This document shows positions 36,818-44,880 of a stretch of DNA of 64,000 nucleotides, piece after piece. Numbering within the stretch: the stretch's first letter is position 1; each line of letters begins with the position of its first letter. The translations under genes were made by a program, and so were the position numbers. The stretch is from an uncultured Anaerolineae bacterium (GTDB lineage Bacteria; Chloroflexota; Anaerolineae; Aggregatilineales; Phototrophicaceae): positions 124,001-188,000 of the forward strand of contig CAKQCB010000003.1 in the NCBI GenBank assembly GCA_934216615.1. Reading direction: 5' to 3'. The notes under the pieces are model-generated. The model searched no databases. It was not told the DNA's origin and saw only the letters and a program-made list of their open reading frames with translations.

Positions 36818-37927
36818 ATGAAAATTGGCAATCAATGGCGTAATTTTGATTGGATTCTGTTCGCCGTTTCTGTATTTTTGACCTTCTTTGGCGTCTTGAT
36901 GATTCGCAGTGCGACGATGGATGCCGTCGATCCTGATCTTATCAACCGCGTCCCTGACCAAATCCGTTTTGCGATTCTGGGTTTTCTCGTCCTCTTTGGC
37001 TTAGCCGCGCTCAATTACCAACTTCTCGGCAGCATCAGCCAATGGCTGTACCTTCTCATGGTCGGGCTGTTGGTGATGGTGTTCTTCTTCGGCGTTGAGG
37101 GAGATGGCGGCTCTCAAAGTTGGTTGAACGTGGGGATTCGTATTCAACCTTCAGAAATAGCGAAACTGCTCATCATTATCACGTTGGGCGTATACCTCGC
37201 CAATAATTACTCCAAAATGGGGCAAGTACGCACCATCATCATGTCGCTGATTCATATCGGCATCCCTATGGGGTTGATCTTTATTCAGCCGGACCTAGGG
37301 ATGACGATGGTTTTTGCCGTCATGTGGTTGGTGATGGTTTGGGCGGCAGGTTTGCGCGTAAAACACATCGCCATCGCGTTATTAACCCTTCTCATCACCA
37401 TTCCACTCACCGTTCCTTTGGTTTGGAGCCGAATGGAACCCTATCAACAATCGCGCATCACGTCCTTCTTATTACCCGAAAGCGACCCCGACGCGTATTA
37501 TAATATTCGTCAAGCGGCGATCAGCATCGGTTCAGGCGGATGGGCAGGCAAAGGGTACACACAAGGCCCACAAAACATTGGGCGTTTCTTACGTGTACGG
37601 CACACCGACTTTATTTTTGCGGTCATTGCAGAAGAATTCGGTTTTGTGGGGGGCATCACCACGATTGTTTTGCTCGCGGTCAGCATTTTACGGATTTTAC
37701 GCATCGCCCGTTTCGCTTCTGACCCGTTCGGTTCGCTGATCTGCTATGGGGTTGCGGCGTTCATTTTCTTTCAGACATTCGTCTCTATCGGTATGAATCT
37801 CAGGCTCATGCCTGTTACGGGGCTTACCCTGCCCTTCATTAGTTCTGGCGGAACGTCACTTTTATCCACGCTTGCAGGCATCGGCCTCGTGCAAAGTGTG
37901 GCTTTACGACGACGCGGCGGCAACTAG
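36818..37927 (+). CDS. rodA: SEDS peptidoglycan polymerase RodA
   Basis: 369 residues, ten membrane helices. The SEDS signature regions are visible: GSQSWLNVG, QPSEIAKL, QPDLGMTMVF, and the conserved last-third segments AEEFGFVGG and GLTLPFISSGGTS. Length and the mre/mrdA/min neighbours favour RodA over FtsW. It polymerises glycan strands with PBP2. It follows minE after 143 bases without a clear terminator. Confidence 0.92.
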   Translation: MKIGNQWRNFDWILFAVSVFLTFFGVLMIRSATMDAVDPDLINRVPDQIRFAILGFLVLFGLAALNYQLLGSISQWLYLLMVGLLVMVFFFGVEGDGGSQSWLNVGIRIQPSEIAKLLIIITLGVYLANNYSKMGQVRTIIMSLIHIGIPMGLIFIQPDLGMTMVFAVMWLVMVWAAGLRVKHIAIALLTLLITIPLTVPLVWSRMEPYQQSRITSFLLPESDPDAYYNIRQAAISIGSGGWAGKGYTQGPQNIGRFLRVRHTDFIFAVIAEEFGFVGGITTIVLLAVSILRILRIARFASDPFGSLICYGVAAFIFFQTFVSIGMNLRLMPVTGLTLPFISSGGTSLLSTLAGIGLVQSVALRRRGGN

Positions 37928-37964
37928 TTTATTTTGATCACTCTCTTGAATGAAGGTATTTCTG

Positions 37965-39641
37965 ATGACCCACCCAAACCAACTTCTTGCCGACCTCTTA
38001 TTTCCAGAAATTGATAAAACGCCGTCCTATTGGCTCGAAAAATATCCCCCGCGTCAGCTTCCAGAAGGGGCGTATGTCACCCGTTTTGCGCCTAGCCCAA
38101 CGGGGTTCGTGCATATCGGCAGTATCATGGCCTCGCTGGTTTCACGCCGAATCGCCCATCAAACGGGCGGCAAATTCCTCTTACGCATCGAAGATACGGA
38201 TAAAAAGCGCGAACAAGATGGCAGTATCGAAGCCATCGTCAACAACCTGAATAATTTTGGCCTCACGCCGGATGAAGGCTTTGTCCAAGTAAACCCTGAA
38301 GTTGAACGTGGAGATTACGCGCCTTACACCCAAAGTGACCGCGCCGAAATCTACGCGACCTTTGTGAAAGACTTGGTCGCGCGTGGCTTGGCCTATCCTT
38401 GTTTTGCGACAGAAGCGGAACTCGACGAAAACCGCAAGTTGCAAGAAGCACAGCGCATCAAGCCCGGGTATTACGGCCCATTCGCCAAATGGCGGAATGC
38501 GTCGCTCGAAAAAGTGCAGGAACGTTTGGATGTGGGCGACCGTCCGGTCATCCGTTTACGCGCCCCCTACCCCATCGAAACCCGTATCCAATTCCAAGAT
38601 GCGATTCGTGGTGAGATGGACATGCCCGCCAACGATCAAGACATTGTCTTGCTCAAGTCCAGTAACCGCCTGCCCACATATCATCTTGCTCACTTGGTTG
38701 ATGATATTTTGATGCGAGTGAATCTGGTGGTGCGCGGTGAAGAATGGCTACCCTCTGCGCCCATCCACGTGCAAATCCATGAGTATATTCAACATCCCCT
38801 GCCCCTCTATGCGCATATTGCCCCCATCGCAAAAATGGATGGTGGCTCCAAACGCAAGATCAGCAAGCGGAAAGACCCCGAAGCCAATGTCGCTTACTAC
38901 TACGCGCAAGGCTATCCTGTCCAAGCAGTGACAGAATATCTGCTCAACTTGACCAACAGCAGTTTCTACGAGTGGCGCCAAGCCAACCCCACCGCGCCCC
39001 ATACCGACTTTGTCGTGCGCTTTGATAATATGCAGGTCAGTAGTGCGTTGTTTGACATCATCAAACTCAACGACACCAGCAAAGATGTGATCGCATCATA
39101 TACCGCTGAAGAGATTTATGCTCAAGCGCTCGACTGGGCAAAGGAATATCAACCGACATTAGTAGAACTGCTCGAGGCAGATCAAGCGTACACGCTCAAA
39201 GTCTTTAACGTCGAACGCGCTGGGCCATCCCCGCGAAAAGACATCATCAATTGGTCAGATATTGAGCGTGCTTGTGGATTCTTCTTCGACAGCTATTTTG
39301 AAGATGCAGTCAACCGCTTGGGATATCCTTTCTCTGAAAAGCTCGATCAAGACACCATCCGCCAGTTGATCGAATACGCGTCAAAATTCGACCCTGCTCA
39401 AAGCAAAGAAGACTGGCTTGCGGGCATGCGCACGTTCTCGGCTGAAATCGGTTTTGCGCCAGACAACAAATCCTTCAAGAAAAACCCAGAACTCTTTAAA
39501 GGGACATTTGGGGATATGATGATGGTCATTCGTGTGGCGCTCACAGGGAAAACCAATACGCCAGACTTGTACGAAATGATGCAAACGATGGGGGTTGACC
39601 GCGTACAGTCGCGTTTTGCGCGGGCGAGCGCATCGCTGTAA
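37965..39641 (+). CDS. gltX: Glutamyl-tRNA synthetase
   Basis: 558 residues. Class I catalytic core with HIGH-like HIGS within FAPSPTGFVHIGS, RIEDTDKKR, and KMSKS-like KISKRKD. The N-terminal extension before the core (about 30 residues ending LPEGAYVTRF) is typical of the longer Clostridia-type GluRS forms rather than E. coli GltX. I prefer ATG 37965 because AAGG lies 8 bases upstream; the ATG at 37950 has none. Whether it also charges tRNA-Gln is not decidable here. Confidence 0.92.
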   Translation: MTHPNQLLADLLFPEIDKTPSYWLEKYPPRQLPEGAYVTRFAPSPTGFVHIGSIMASLVSRRIAHQTGGKFLLRIEDTDKKREQDGSIEAIVNNLNNFGLTPDEGFVQVNPEVERGDYAPYTQSDRAEIYATFVKDLVARGLAYPCFATEAELDENRKLQEAQRIKPGYYGPFAKWRNASLEKVQERLDVGDRPVIRLRAPYPIETRIQFQDAIRGEMDMPANDQDIVLLKSSNRLPTYHLAHLVDDILMRVNLVVRGEEWLPSAPIHVQIHEYIQHPLPLYAHIAPIAKMDGGSKRKISKRKDPEANVAYYYAQGYPVQAVTEYLLNLTNSSFYEWRQANPTAPHTDFVVRFDNMQVSSALFDIIKLNDTSKDVIASYTAEEIYAQALDWAKEYQPTLVELLEADQAYTLKVFNVERAGPSPRKDIINWSDIERACGFFFDSYFEDAVNRLGYPFSEKLDQDTIRQLIEYASKFDPAQSKEDWLAGMRTFSAEIGFAPDNKSFKKNPELFKGTFGDMMMVIRVALTGKTNTPDLYEMMQTMGVDRVQSRFARASASL

Positions 39642-39733
39642 AAAACAAGTTAGATTATCCAACACCCGATTTGGGATATGTGGGATATAAAAACACTTCA
39701 GACATTCACAATTTTCACTTATTTTAGGTCAAC

Positions 39734-39763
39734 ACTTGGGATAAGACTTCACTTATCCCAAGT
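39734..39763 (+). terminator. Terminator after gltX
   Basis: ACTTGGGATAAG / CTTATCCCAAGT, 12 bp perfect with a 6-base loop, then TTATCC. It is 92 bases after the gltX stop. Confidence 0.65.
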
Positions 39764-39851
39764 TTATCCAAAGTGAATTTTATAGGGATGATTTCGCGCT
39801 GACCCAACCTTGAAGTGCATGCACCTCAATGATAGAATGCACATCCTCTAT

Positions 39852-39922
39852 TGAGGGATAGTTCAACGGTAGAACAGTGGACTCTGGATCCATTAATCCT
39901 GGTTCGAATCCAGGTCCCTCAG
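39852..39922 (+). tRNA. tRNA-Gln (anticodon CTG)
   Basis: A complete 71-base cloverleaf: acceptor TGAGGGA / TCCCTCA, D-arm GTTC/GAAC, anticodon stem GTGGA / TCCAT around loop CTCTGGA (anticodon CTG), T-arm CCTGG-TTCGAAT-CCAGG, discriminator G. CCA is not encoded. The serine recombinase gene of element 1 ends on the opposite strand within the acceptor stem. Confidence 0.95.
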
Positions 39923-41592
39923 CACATTTGGACGTAGTCCGAACACTCTTTTTGAGAGAAGAAGCCGATTGAAGAACAGTCGGCTTCTTCTTTTTTTACC
40001 ACCAATTCATCAACTTGATGCGCAATTTGCCTCAAATAGGCAAAAGGGGGGCGCAATTTCAAGTTCATCACATTTCCGTCTTGATCGATAATGACTTTCT
40101 CAACAATCAAACGCAGTAGTGCGCTTTTGTCATTACAATTCAGTTTATCATACAAAACAGAGATTTTGGCAATTAAATCCAGTGCGACATCCAAATTACT
40201 AATGTGCGCCTGCTGTTCTGTGCCTAAATTCTTCAATGTCATTTGAAGCTGGCTGCGGCGATCTTGCCATTCTGCCCACATATTTTCCCAGACTGAATCG
40301 GTAATTTTCCCCGTGACGTATAAACGCAAAGCGCGTTTTTCTTCCTCATCCACAATTTTGAGCTGCTTTTCTAAACGGGTGCGTTCATCGGGGCGATGGT
40401 CGCGCAGTTTGTCCGCGACTTCCTGCTTATACCGCTGGCGAATTTCAGGAAGCGTTTCAGGGTCAACCTGAATACGCTTAATCTGCTCATTGAGGTGGTG
40501 GTCAACAATTTCACAGCGGATGTTGACGTTACTTTTGGGGATACAATAGTAAGCGGTTCCCCCGTTGGGGCGGTTGCTGTTGGAGGTGGAGCAGGTGAGC
40601 TTCACCGGTTGTTTACGATTCGGTTGCTGAAGGTAGACCAGCCCTTTGAGCAGATATTCATGCTTACGCTTTGCCAGTTTATGGCGATTACGGCGGTCAA
40701 GGATTGCCAGCCCTTCCTCAAATTCCTCAGTGGTGACGGTAGGTTGCCACATGCCTTTCACAGTCTTGGGTGGGATTTTGGCAGATGGGCTGACAACCCA
40801 GCCTGCATAAAACCAGTTGTGAAAGACAAAAGATAACCCGTTCTTATTGGCAATGCGCTGCCCATCTTTCATCTGAATGAAAGCCCGTCCGCTGCGATAG
40901 GTATAGCCGCGCAGATGCAGCTTATGGCAGATTTCCTCTAAGGTATAGCGATCCTCCAGCAGTAAATCCCATGCTTCGCGCCAGATGTGAAACCGGTCAG
41001 GGTCAGGTTCCACCCAGCGGATATATTGTCCGTTCTGAAGTTTGTCACTGGTATTGCGCTTCTCGCAGTTGATGTATCCGTCTGGTGCGCGACCATTGTG
41101 TCCACCCTGACGCAGTTTAGCCTGGAGACCGCCTTTCACTCGCTGCCCCAGTTTCATCGATTCACGGCGGGCAAGCGTAAATGAGATACTGACCATAATT
41201 CGGTCATCGGCATTAATCGGGTCAAGTTCTGGATAATCAGCAAAGCGAACCGAGATACCCAGCGCGTGCAGCTCGTCAATCGTGGTGAGCGCTTCGGTAT
41301 CATTGCGTCCGAATCGTTCGGCGTTTTCTACCGCGACATGTGAGAAACGTCCAATACGGGCATCACTCAACAACTGAAGATAGGCAGGGCGGTGTTTGGT
41401 GGATGCGCCGCTGAGGTTATCCACATATTCTTCAATCACTGGCAGGTTAGAGTCACGCAGCAGATTATGTCTAATCGCGTGGCGTTGCCTCCGTTGTGAG
41501 TTGGCAGGGTTCTGGGTTTCCATATTGCTGGTACGTAAATAGAGCGCCCACCCCCGACGGGGCAGGCTGTTAGGTTTAGATATCGTCGTCAT
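39919..41592 (-). CDS. Large serine recombinase of element 1
   Basis: 557 residues. N-terminal resolvase domain (about 15-160) with catalytic Ser in ALYLRTSN and the Arg-rich SFTLARRESMK region, a recombinase domain (about 180-300), a degenerate zinc-ribbon region (about 315-360; few of the Cys remain), a coiled coil (about 400-470), and a C-terminal stretch. Such enzymes integrate and excise elements by double-strand cleavage at short att sites. The last codons lie in the tRNA-Gln acceptor stem on the opposite strand and also span the terminator hairpin at 39957-39997. Confidence 0.92.
   Translation of the reverse strand: MTTISKPNSLPRRGWALYLRTSNMETQNPANSQRRQRHAIRHNLLRDSNLPVIEEYVDNLSGASTKHRPAYLQLLSDARIGRFSHVAVENAERFGRNDTEALTTIDELHALGISVRFADYPELDPINADDRIMVSISFTLARRESMKLGQRVKGGLQAKLRQGGHNGRAPDGYINCEKRNTSDKLQNGQYIRWVEPDPDRFHIWREAWDLLLEDRYTLEEICHKLHLRGYTYRSGRAFIQMKDGQRIANKNGLSFVFHNWFYAGWVVSPSAKIPPKTVKGMWQPTVTTEEFEEGLAILDRRNRHKLAKRKHEYLLKGLVYLQQPNRKQPVKLTCSTSNSNRPNGGTAYYCIPKSNVNIRCEIVDHHLNEQIKRIQVDPETLPEIRQRYKQEVADKLRDHRPDERTRLEKQLKIVDEEEKRALRLYVTGKITDSVWENMWAEWQDRRSQLQMTLKNLGTEQQAHISNLDVALDLIAKISVLYDKLNCNDKSALLRLIVEKVIIDQDGNVMNLKLRPPFAYLRQIAHQVDELVVKKEEADCSSIGFFSQKECSDYVQMC
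39957..39997 (+). terminator. Terminator downstream of tRNA-Gln, inside the recombinase 3' end
   Basis: AGAAGAAGCCGA / TCGGCTTCTTCT, a 12-bp perfect stem with an 11-base loop and seven T. It is oriented to terminate the tRNA transcript, yet it lies in the coding region for the last residues of the recombinase on the other strand. Confidence 0.85.
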
Positions 41593-41670
41593 GATCCAAT
41601 GTTTTCAATTATGCGGTTAGCGTTATCACAACAATCAAAAGTGTAGTGCTACTCGCCTACACAGCGAAAT

Positions 41671-41850
41671 TTAATGGCTGAAATGGTTACGTTTTTTGAG
41701 GGAACTTGAGGTGTTTTTCGGAGGCGATTTCGTCTTCGGGGGCTGATTCAGTGTTGCAGAGTTGTCATATTGCGGATTTGTAAGAGGTGTCTCCGCAACA
41801 CGCGAGAGGATTTGAGCAACTTCAAAAAGATGAATGAGTTTCTTAGCCAT
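41671..41850 (-). CDS. Small protein preceding recombinase 1
   Basis: 59 residues from ATG 41850, with GAGG 6 bases upstream, on the same strand and 78 bases before the recombinase. It has a short helix (HLFEVAQILSRVAE) and a polar Pro/Lys/Ser-rich tail. The helix resembles one in a small ORF at the same place before recombinase 2 (NLLDVSRTLLRIVA). No known family. A recombinase accessory or directionality factor is a guess. Confidence 0.5.
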   Translation of the reverse strand: MAKKLIHLFEVAQILSRVAETPLTNPQYDNSATLNQPPKTKSPPKNTSSSLKKRNHFSH

Positions 41851-42116
41851 AACAACCTCGTCGTTCACGCGGCTGTAGTATTAAGAAATCATGTGTCATT
41901 ACCATCTCCTGATTATTCTTCTGTGTGAATCATCACACGACAAACCCCTTTATAAAATTGATATTCATTACATGGGGGATTACAAAGAATATCTGTCTGG
42001 CATGGTAACACCAGTTTTGACGGGTATAAAGGATGAATATAAGATGAATAAAGAACCAATCTACATCAACAACTTTCATACATCGTTTTCATGGGTGTTG
42101 AAGGAGAAGTGAGCAG

Positions 42117-42848
42117 ATGACACCCCAATCAATCATCATCAGCAATTTGACTAACCAGCGCTATCAGCGTAAATACATCAAAGTGCTGGTGTGCGACGAT
42201 TCAGATATTTTTATCCTCGGCATTCAAACTATTCTTGCATCGCATTATCATTTTCGTGTGGTAGGGACGGCTCGTTTCTTAGATGAACTGATCGAGGAAA
42301 TTCGGATTCATCGACCGCATATCATTGTGCTGAACGAGTGGTTGTATAACGTCGACATTATGAGCGCACTCCAGCAAATCTTCGCTGCCTGCGACCCGCG
42401 GGAGCGCTGCCGCGTGCTGGTAACTGGCTCATTAAATGACGGCTTCTTTATCCGTGACCTGATGTTGGCGGGCGTTTCAGGGTATCTCTCAAAAACAGAT
42501 GACCTGCGCCCGATTCTGGTTAAAGCCCTCTATAGTATCCTGCAAGATCGCACGTATCTTTCCACAACCGCGAATACAGAATACAACGTGGTACAACAGA
42601 AAGCCGATGCGGATCTTGTGCGTGAACTCAATGAAGAAGATCGGGGGGTATTACGCCTGCTCGCGAACGGTACGCATCCCTGCACGATTGCCCATGCCAT
42701 TGGGATTAGCAAACGGCGCGTCTATCGTGTGCGGGAGAAATTGCGTGCACGCTTTGGGGCGCGAACCAATGAGGAACTCATCCGTCGGGCAGTAGCAGAA
42801 GGCTTTGTCTTTTTGCATCCAAGTATAGAACCGCTTCAAGTCCAATAA
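42117..42848 (+). CDS. NarL-like response regulator with atypical receiver
   Basis: 243 residues. The receiver domain (20-140) keeps the acidic pair (VCDDSD, 27-28), the Thr (VLVTGS) and the Lys (YLSKTDD, 125), but the phosphoacceptor position reads VLNEWLY: Asn 73 instead of Asp. A LuxR-type HTH follows (about 175-235; IGISKRRVYRVREKL). It probably acts without phosphorylation, through another signal or constitutively. A GAAGGAG sequence is upstream. As the first plus-strand gene of element 1 it may control the two T4SS-like units. Confidence 0.85.
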   Translation: MTPQSIIISNLTNQRYQRKYIKVLVCDDSDIFILGIQTILASHYHFRVVGTARFLDELIEEIRIHRPHIIVLNEWLYNVDIMSALQQIFAACDPRERCRVLVTGSLNDGFFIRDLMLAGVSGYLSKTDDLRPILVKALYSILQDRTYLSTTANTEYNVVQQKADADLVRELNEEDRGVLRLLANGTHPCTIAHAIGISKRRVYRVREKLRARFGARTNEELIRRAVAEGFVFLHPSIEPLQVQ

Positions 42849-42871
42849 TCGTTGTTTTTTGCTAGGTTGTA

Positions 42872-42897
42872 ATTTTACCACCCAAAACTGGTAAAAT
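42872..42897. promoter_or_regulatory. Element-1 palindrome, copy 1
   Basis: ATTTTACCA-CCCAAAAC-TGGTAAAAT, a perfect 9-bp inverted repeat with an 8-base spacer, followed by TTCAGGCT. It lies 68 bases before the first T4SS-like unit. Nearly the same sequence precedes the second unit (49211-49250), so it is probably a shared operator or promoter element. Confidence 0.65.
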
Positions 42898-42911
42898 TTC
42901 AGGCTCTCAAG

Positions 42912-42958
42912 ACTCCGTGTTTGCTACGCTGGAAACAGTCGACTGGCAGATACGGAGT
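42912..42958 (+). promoter_or_regulatory. Leader hairpin covering the ribosome binding site
   Basis: ACTCCGT (42912-42918) pairs with ACGGAGT (42952-42958); the GGAG of the second arm is the Shine-Dalgarno sequence and is followed by seven T and then the start ATG 42965. Folding would hide the ribosome binding site and also looks like an attenuator. Confidence 0.45.
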
Positions 42959-42964
42959 TTTTTT

Positions 42965-44188
42965 ATGCAACGAAAGCACTGGACATTCTTAATTGTGATG
43001 GCGGCATTGTGTTTTGCTGCATGGGGTGGTGTGGGGATACTGCTTTCGCAATCGTCAGTCCCCGCCACCGAAACCGAAATTACCCTTCCCACCGTGATTG
43101 TTTTGCCGTCACAGACCCCTTCTCCTACGCCGACGGAAACGATTACACCTTCGCCAACGTTTACGCCAACCGCAACTCCCACCGCGACCGCGACGGCAAC
43201 CTTCATCCCAACGACGACGCCGACGCTCTCGGTTCGCGTGTTGGAAGTGAGCGCGATCATGCCTGGCGTCCACATCCCGCCGACCGCGACAGACTTTCCG
43301 TTTGGCACGGTCTTGTTGCCAGCCGTTCCATCTCCGCTGGAACCGTTGCCCGATGCGACGCATGAAGCGCCGCCCTATGAGGGCTGGTACAACTTCGAGT
43401 CGGATCATCCCGCCGTGCAGTACTTCCCTGCATGGGAGCGTCGCCTGTATGCGGATGCCAGCCGCGGGCAGTATCACCGCACCGAGAGCAGCGGCAGCGT
43501 GGCGCAGTTCACCTTCACCGGCGAAGGGTTGCGGATTCGCTATATTGCCGCCCGCAATATGGGCAGTTTTCAGGTCATCGTAGATGGTGTGGTACTGGAT
43601 ACCGTCGATGCCTACGCGCCTGAAATCGCGTCGCTCACCACCCGGATTTATAGCCTTGAACGTGGTCAACACACCTTAGAGCTTCGCAGTGCAGGGCGTA
43701 ACAATCAAAGTGAAGGCTATGTCATGGCGCTGGATGCGATTCAGGTCTTTTTAGGCGCGGAGAATGTCCTCATCATTCCGCCGCCGCTGGTGACTGCCAC
43801 GCCAACCCCGCCACCGCGTGCCGCCGCAGGCATTGAACTCATCGCCGCACCGCCCACCATTCAACCGACAACCTCCCCGATTGCCCCGCAAGAGCGCGAG
43901 ATTTCGCTGGTCGTCGCCTATGACGAAAACGGCAATAAAGCCGTCGACCCATCGGAAGGGGTCGCGGGGATTTCGGTTCGCATCATCGAGGCAGGTACAA
44001 ATCAGGAGATCGCACAGGCATTCACAGATGGTCAGGGACATGCCCGGTTACGGGTGGTGACCTCTGCCGCGATTCGGGTGGTTGTGCCGTATTTTGGCGA
44101 AGTGTGGGACATCCCCGCCAAAGCAACCGGTCAATCGCGCTTTACGCTCTTGCTCAAGCCCGGCACACAACCCGGACTGATTCCTTAA
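42965..44188 (+). CDS. Exported protein with Thr/Pro linker, carbohydrate-binding-like and Cna-B-like domains
   Basis: 407 residues from ATG 42965. A membrane/signal segment (5-27), a long Thr/Pro-rich linker (about 45-90), a beta-sandwich region (about 125-265) with FTFTGEGLRIRYIAARN and GYVMALDAIQVF as in lectin-like jelly-roll domains, a second linker, and a C-terminal Cna-B/SdrD-like domain (about 310-400; DENGNKAVDPSEGVAGISVRI). It is likely exposed outside the cell and could mediate contact by the secretion machine. The exact fold is inferred. Confidence 0.65.
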   Translation: MQRKHWTFLIVMAALCFAAWGGVGILLSQSSVPATETEITLPTVIVLPSQTPSPTPTETITPSPTFTPTATPTATATATFIPTTTPTLSVRVLEVSAIMPGVHIPPTATDFPFGTVLLPAVPSPLEPLPDATHEAPPYEGWYNFESDHPAVQYFPAWERRLYADASRGQYHRTESSGSVAQFTFTGEGLRIRYIAARNMGSFQVIVDGVVLDTVDAYAPEIASLTTRIYSLERGQHTLELRSAGRNNQSEGYVMALDAIQVFLGAENVLIIPPPLVTATPTPPPRAAAGIELIAAPPTIQPTTSPIAPQEREISLVVAYDENGNKAVDPSEGVAGISVRIIEAGTNQEIAQAFTDGQGHARLRVVTSAAIRVVVPYFGEVWDIPAKATGQSRFTLLLKPGTQPGLIP

Positions 44189-44203
44189 AGGAGATTTTTT
44201 CTT

Positions 44204-44860
44204 ATGCGTAAACATCTTCCGGCATTCCTTGCGCCCATCACGTTGTTTCTGATGGCGCTGGCGTGTGGCACACCGATTTCAGATGTTCCGGTGTATGCCT
44301 GTCCCACACCGACCCCGATGGCGACGGCTTCACCCACGCCCTACGGGACACCACTTCCACCTGGCTGGACACCGCCGCTGCCGACAGCGTATCCCACGCC
44401 TTATATCATCACGCCGCCGCAAGACTTCTACGTGGGCGACGCGATTTTCACCGGCAACGCGGGTGCATCGCAGCGCCTGCGCTTTCGGCTGCAAAACGTG
44501 CAGATACAGGAGATGGCAAACCGTAATCTGGTGACGTGGCAGCTGGAGATTGCCAATCTGGGGACTGAAGTCTACGAGACCATCCCTACCGCCTTGATGC
44601 TGATTACGCGCATCTTCTCGGTAGAAGGTGACGAGATCGGTACATGGCGCACCTCAGAAAGCGCGATGAAGGCGGCAGGCTTCACCGATGAAAACTACGA
44701 CCCGCTGCACAGCGGGATGACGCGCGTTTATCGGCTGGCAGCCTATACGCCGCCTGGCACGATTGCGCAGTTTACCTATCTGCTGGATTTAGACGGCACG
44801 AATCAAATCACGTGGCGGAACGGCAATAACCCGTTCTGCTCCGGCGATATTGCACATTAA
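44204..44860 (+). CDS. Lipoprotein with Pro/Thr-rich linker
   Basis: 218 residues. A signal peptide ends in the lipobox LMALAC, followed by a Pro/Thr-rich stretch (about 34-75) and a beta-rich domain (about 80-215) with pairs such as RLRFRLQNVQI and LVTWQLEIANLG. It is 15 bases after the preceding gene and 20 before the VirB6-like gene, in the same unit. Function unknown; a surface component of the transfer apparatus is plausible. Confidence 0.7.
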   Translation: MRKHLPAFLAPITLFLMALACGTPISDVPVYACPTPTPMATASPTPYGTPLPPGWTPPLPTAYPTPYIITPPQDFYVGDAIFTGNAGASQRLRFRLQNVQIQEMANRNLVTWQLEIANLGTEVYETIPTALMLITRIFSVEGDEIGTWRTSESAMKAAGFTDENYDPLHSGMTRVYRLAAYTPPGTIAQFTYLLDLDGTNQITWRNGNNPFCSGDIAH

Positions 44861-44880
44861 CGATAAGGAGGTTGTAAATC

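Noticed and set aside
41891..42112. 73-codon ORF between element-1 recombinase and response regulator
   Set aside because: No convincing ribosome site or protein-like pattern; the DNA is AT-rich and more likely holds the promoter of the response regulator.
43109..43672. Long minus-strand frame opposite the Thr/Pro-rich exported protein
   Set aside because: It is an Arg-rich mirror of the Thr/Pro codons, without start signals.
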